Shown here one piece after another: positions 5,672 to 7,045 of a stretch of DNA of 7,045 nucleotides. Where the stretch lies: NCBI GenBank assembly GCA_903904805.1, contig CAIVDX010000508.1, forward strand, positions 1-7,045. Direction: 5' to 3'. Each line of letters begins with the position of its first letter. Position 1 is the stretch's first letter. A program made the position numbers and the translations under genes. This DNA comes from an uncultured Rhodospirillales bacterium (GTDB lineage Bacteria; Pseudomonadota; Alphaproteobacteria; Acetobacterales; Acetobacteraceae). Under the pieces are notes generated by a model, which had not been told where the DNA came from, searched no databases, and saw only the letters and a list, made by a program, of their open reading frames with translations.

Positions 5672-6546
5672 GCCCGCCCGATCTGCCGGCGCGCCGCCGG
5701 CCGCTGTGGAAGCGGGTGTTGCGACACCCCGCGATCACCGCGCTGCGCGCCGCCGAGATCGCCTATGCGAGGCTGCTGATCTCCCCACCCTATCAGTGGG
5801 TCCGCGCCCGCCGGCTCGACGATGCGCCGCCCCCCGCCCTGCGCGCCGCCCTGGTGGCGCACGTCTATTACCCCGAGCTCTGGGATGAAATCCTCGCCGC
5901 CTGGGCCACCCTGCCCGCCGGCAGCCCGCTGATCGTCACCGCCCCGCCGGACCGGATTGAGGGCCTGGCCGCGCGTGCCGCCGGCAACCCCCTCATCACA
6001 CTTCATGGCGCGGAGAACCGCGGCCGCGATGTCGCCCCCTTCCTCGCCCTGCTCGGCGCCGGCGCGCTCGACCGGTTCGACGCGGTGCTGAAGCTGCACA
6101 CCAAGAAAAGCCCGCATCTGCGCCAGGGCGAGCTGCGCCGGCGCATGCTGTTCGCCGTGCTGACCGGCAGCCGCGCCAATGTCGCCCGCATCCTGCGCCA
6201 CTTCACCGACCCCGGGGTCGGCCTCGTCGGCCTCTCCTGGTTCTTCCGCACCCGTCCGCTCTACTGGTTCGGCAACCGCAGGCTCGTCGAGGAGATCTGC
6301 GCCCGCATGGACCCGCCCGCCCCGGTCGAGCTCGGCTTCTTCGAGGGCACCATGTTCTGGGTCCGCCCCGCCAGCCTCGCCCCGTTGCGCGCGCTTGGCC
6401 TCACCGCCGCCGACTTTCCGCCCGAGCAGGGCCAGACCGACCCCACCCTGCACCACGCGCTCGAGCGCTGCTTCACCCTCGCCGCCCGCGCCGCCGGCCA
6501 GCAGACCCGCGCGATCGACGGCCGCCCGCTGCGCCCGGCCCGCTGA
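5668..6546 (+). CDS. RgpF-like rhamnan synthesis protein (glycosyltransferase)
   Basis: A 292-residue protein of the rhamnan-synthesis RgpF family, found in O-antigen and rhamnose-polysaccharide clusters. Family blocks, in order, are VAHVYYPELWDEIL (63-76), ENRGRDVAPFLALL (116-129), AVLKLHTKKSPH (139-150), GVGLVGLSWFF (183-193), FFEGTMFWVRPASLAPLRAL (224-243) and the FPPEQGQTDPTLHHALER segment (250-267). The glycosyltransferase activity is inferred from the family. The start is ATG 5668, overlapping the upstream stop by four bases (ATGA). A longer in-frame start at 5488 lies inside the GT2 gene and would add an Arg/Pro/Ala-rich stretch typical of a shadow frame. Longer RgpF proteins exist, so this may be a short, single-domain form. 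With the upstream GT2 it probably extends a rhamnose-containing surface glycan. Confidence 0.88.
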   Translation: MSPPDLPARRRPLWKRVLRHPAITALRAAEIAYARLLISPPYQWVRARRLDDAPPPALRAALVAHVYYPELWDEILAAWATLPAGSPLIVTAPPDRIEGLAARAAGNPLITLHGAENRGRDVAPFLALLGAGALDRFDAVLKLHTKKSPHLRQGELRRRMLFAVLTGSRANVARILRHFTDPGVGLVGLSWFFRTRPLYWFGNRRLVEEICARMDPPAPVELGFFEGTMFWVRPASLAPLRALGLTAADFPPEQGQTDPTLHHALERCFTLAARAAGQQTRAIDGRPLRPAR

Positions 6547-6563
6547 GCCGCTTTTCCCGCGGC
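6547..6563 (+). terminator. Small hairpin after the RgpF-like gene
   Basis: GCCGC (6547-6551) pairs with GCGGC (6559-6563) around a seven-base loop, directly after the stop codon. The stem is short and no T run follows, so termination is uncertain. Confidence 0.25.
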
Positions 6564-6626
6564 CCGCGCCGTGTCAGGCTCCCCGCATCCGGCGCAGATC
6601 GGACGGCCCACCAGGGAGAGAGAACC

Positions 6627-7045
6627 ATGCACAGCCACCGCCGCGCCCTCCTCGGCGCCGCCGCCGCCGCGGCCACCCTCGCCGGCACCCGCCCGCTCTT
6701 CGCGCAAGCCGCCACCCCGGCCAGCCAGCCCGACGACGACCTGCCCACCGTCACCGCCCCCGGCTACGACGCCCCCAGCGGTGCCCGCAAGATCGAGGTG
6801 CTCGACCTCCGCCGGCTGGAGGAGCCCGCCCGCAAAATCATCCCCGCCGGCGGCTTCGGCTATATTTCGTCCGGTGCCGGCGATGAATGGACGATGCATG
6901 AGAACATCAACGCCTTCAAAAGGCGCCAGATCCTGCCGCATTATCTGAATTCCATGGGGGCGATCGACACCTCCACCACCATCCTCGGCACCCAGATCAA
7001 GGTGCCGATCATCACCACCGTGTTCGGCGGCCACGCGATCGCCCA
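6627..7045 (+). CDS. FMN-dependent alpha-hydroxy-acid dehydrogenase/lactate oxidase-like, Tat-exported, 5' part
   Basis: The first 139 residues of a flavoenzyme that oxidises an L-2-hydroxy acid (such as L-lactate) to the 2-keto acid; the gene runs off the right edge. A twin-arginine-type signal is present (RRALLGAAAAAA, residues 5-16), with likely cleavage near LFAQA (24-28). This suggests that the folded FMN protein is exported to the periplasm. After a Pro/Asp linker comes the family start: KIEVLDLRRLEEPARKI, then GGFGYISSGAGDEWTMHEN (75-93), where Y79 matches the conserved substrate-side Tyr, then FKRRQILPHYL and TTILGTQIKVPII, the first FMN-binding strand. GGGAGAG (6614-6620) is six bases before ATG 6627. 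The catalytic His/Arg half lies outside the window, so activity cannot be confirmed. It is 80 bases from the preceding gene and looks functionally separate. Confidence 0.88.
   Translation, partial: MHSHRRALLGAAAAAATLAGTRPLFAQAATPASQPDDDLPTVTAPGYDAPSGARKIEVLDLRRLEEPARKIIPAGGFGYISSGAGDEWTMHENINAFKRRQILPHYLNSMGAIDTSTTILGTQIKVPIITTVFGGHAIA

Noticed and set aside
5485..6456. 323-codon open frame on the minus strand opposite the RgpF-like gene
   Set aside because: Low-complexity Gly/Ala/Glu/Arg composition and no motif; it is the antisense shadow of a convincing RgpF-family gene.
6179..6886. Ser/Pro/Arg-rich 235-codon frame on the + strand spanning the end of the RgpF-like gene and the start of the flavoenzyme gene
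   Set aside because: Its composition is that of a shifted reading frame in GC-rich DNA, and it crosses two well-supported genes.

Overview
The window is very GC-rich, and every gene I can support lies on the + strand with short gaps. It reads as a chromosomal segment of a GC-rich Gram-negative alphaproteobacterium. The heptose (LPS core) gene, PCu(A)C/CopC/CopD copper proteins, an outer-membrane protein and a Tat-type signal all fit this. Acetobacteraceae or a related Rhodospirillales group is my best guess, inferred from the style of the proteins and not proven by any marker.

Layout. (1) 2-448: the 3' end of an ADP-heptose synthesis gene (hldE/rfaE2 nucleotidyltransferase domain), cut by the left edge. 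(2) 461-4597: a five-gene copper cassette with gaps of 3 to 44 bases. It holds a DUF2946-like small protein, a PCu(A)C copper chaperone with a Met/His tail, a putative outer-membrane beta-barrel protein, CopC, and a large CopD fused to a c-type cytochrome domain and a further C-terminal domain. (3) 4598-4777: the only sizeable intergenic gap before the right-hand genes, with four tandem 13-bp units beside a short palindrome. (4) 4778-6546: a translationally coupled pair, a GT2 rhamnosyltransferase-like enzyme (TTG start) and an RgpF-like rhamnan-synthesis protein. (5) 6627-7045: the 5' end of an exported FMN-dependent alpha-hydroxy-acid dehydrogenase, cut by the right edge.

How they work together. 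The copper cassette forms a plausible envelope route: an outer-membrane protein, two periplasmic copper binders (PCu(A)C and a Cu(II)-type CopC) and an inner-membrane CopD. The CopD carries a haem domain that could couple copper movement or reduction to electron transfer. HldE and the two glycosyltransferase genes both concern surface polysaccharide, so the copper cassette sits between cell-envelope genes. The most interesting object is the three-part CopD-cytochrome c-(thioredoxin-like?) fusion. I see no RNA genes, CRISPR arrays, insertion sequences or clear strong terminators.
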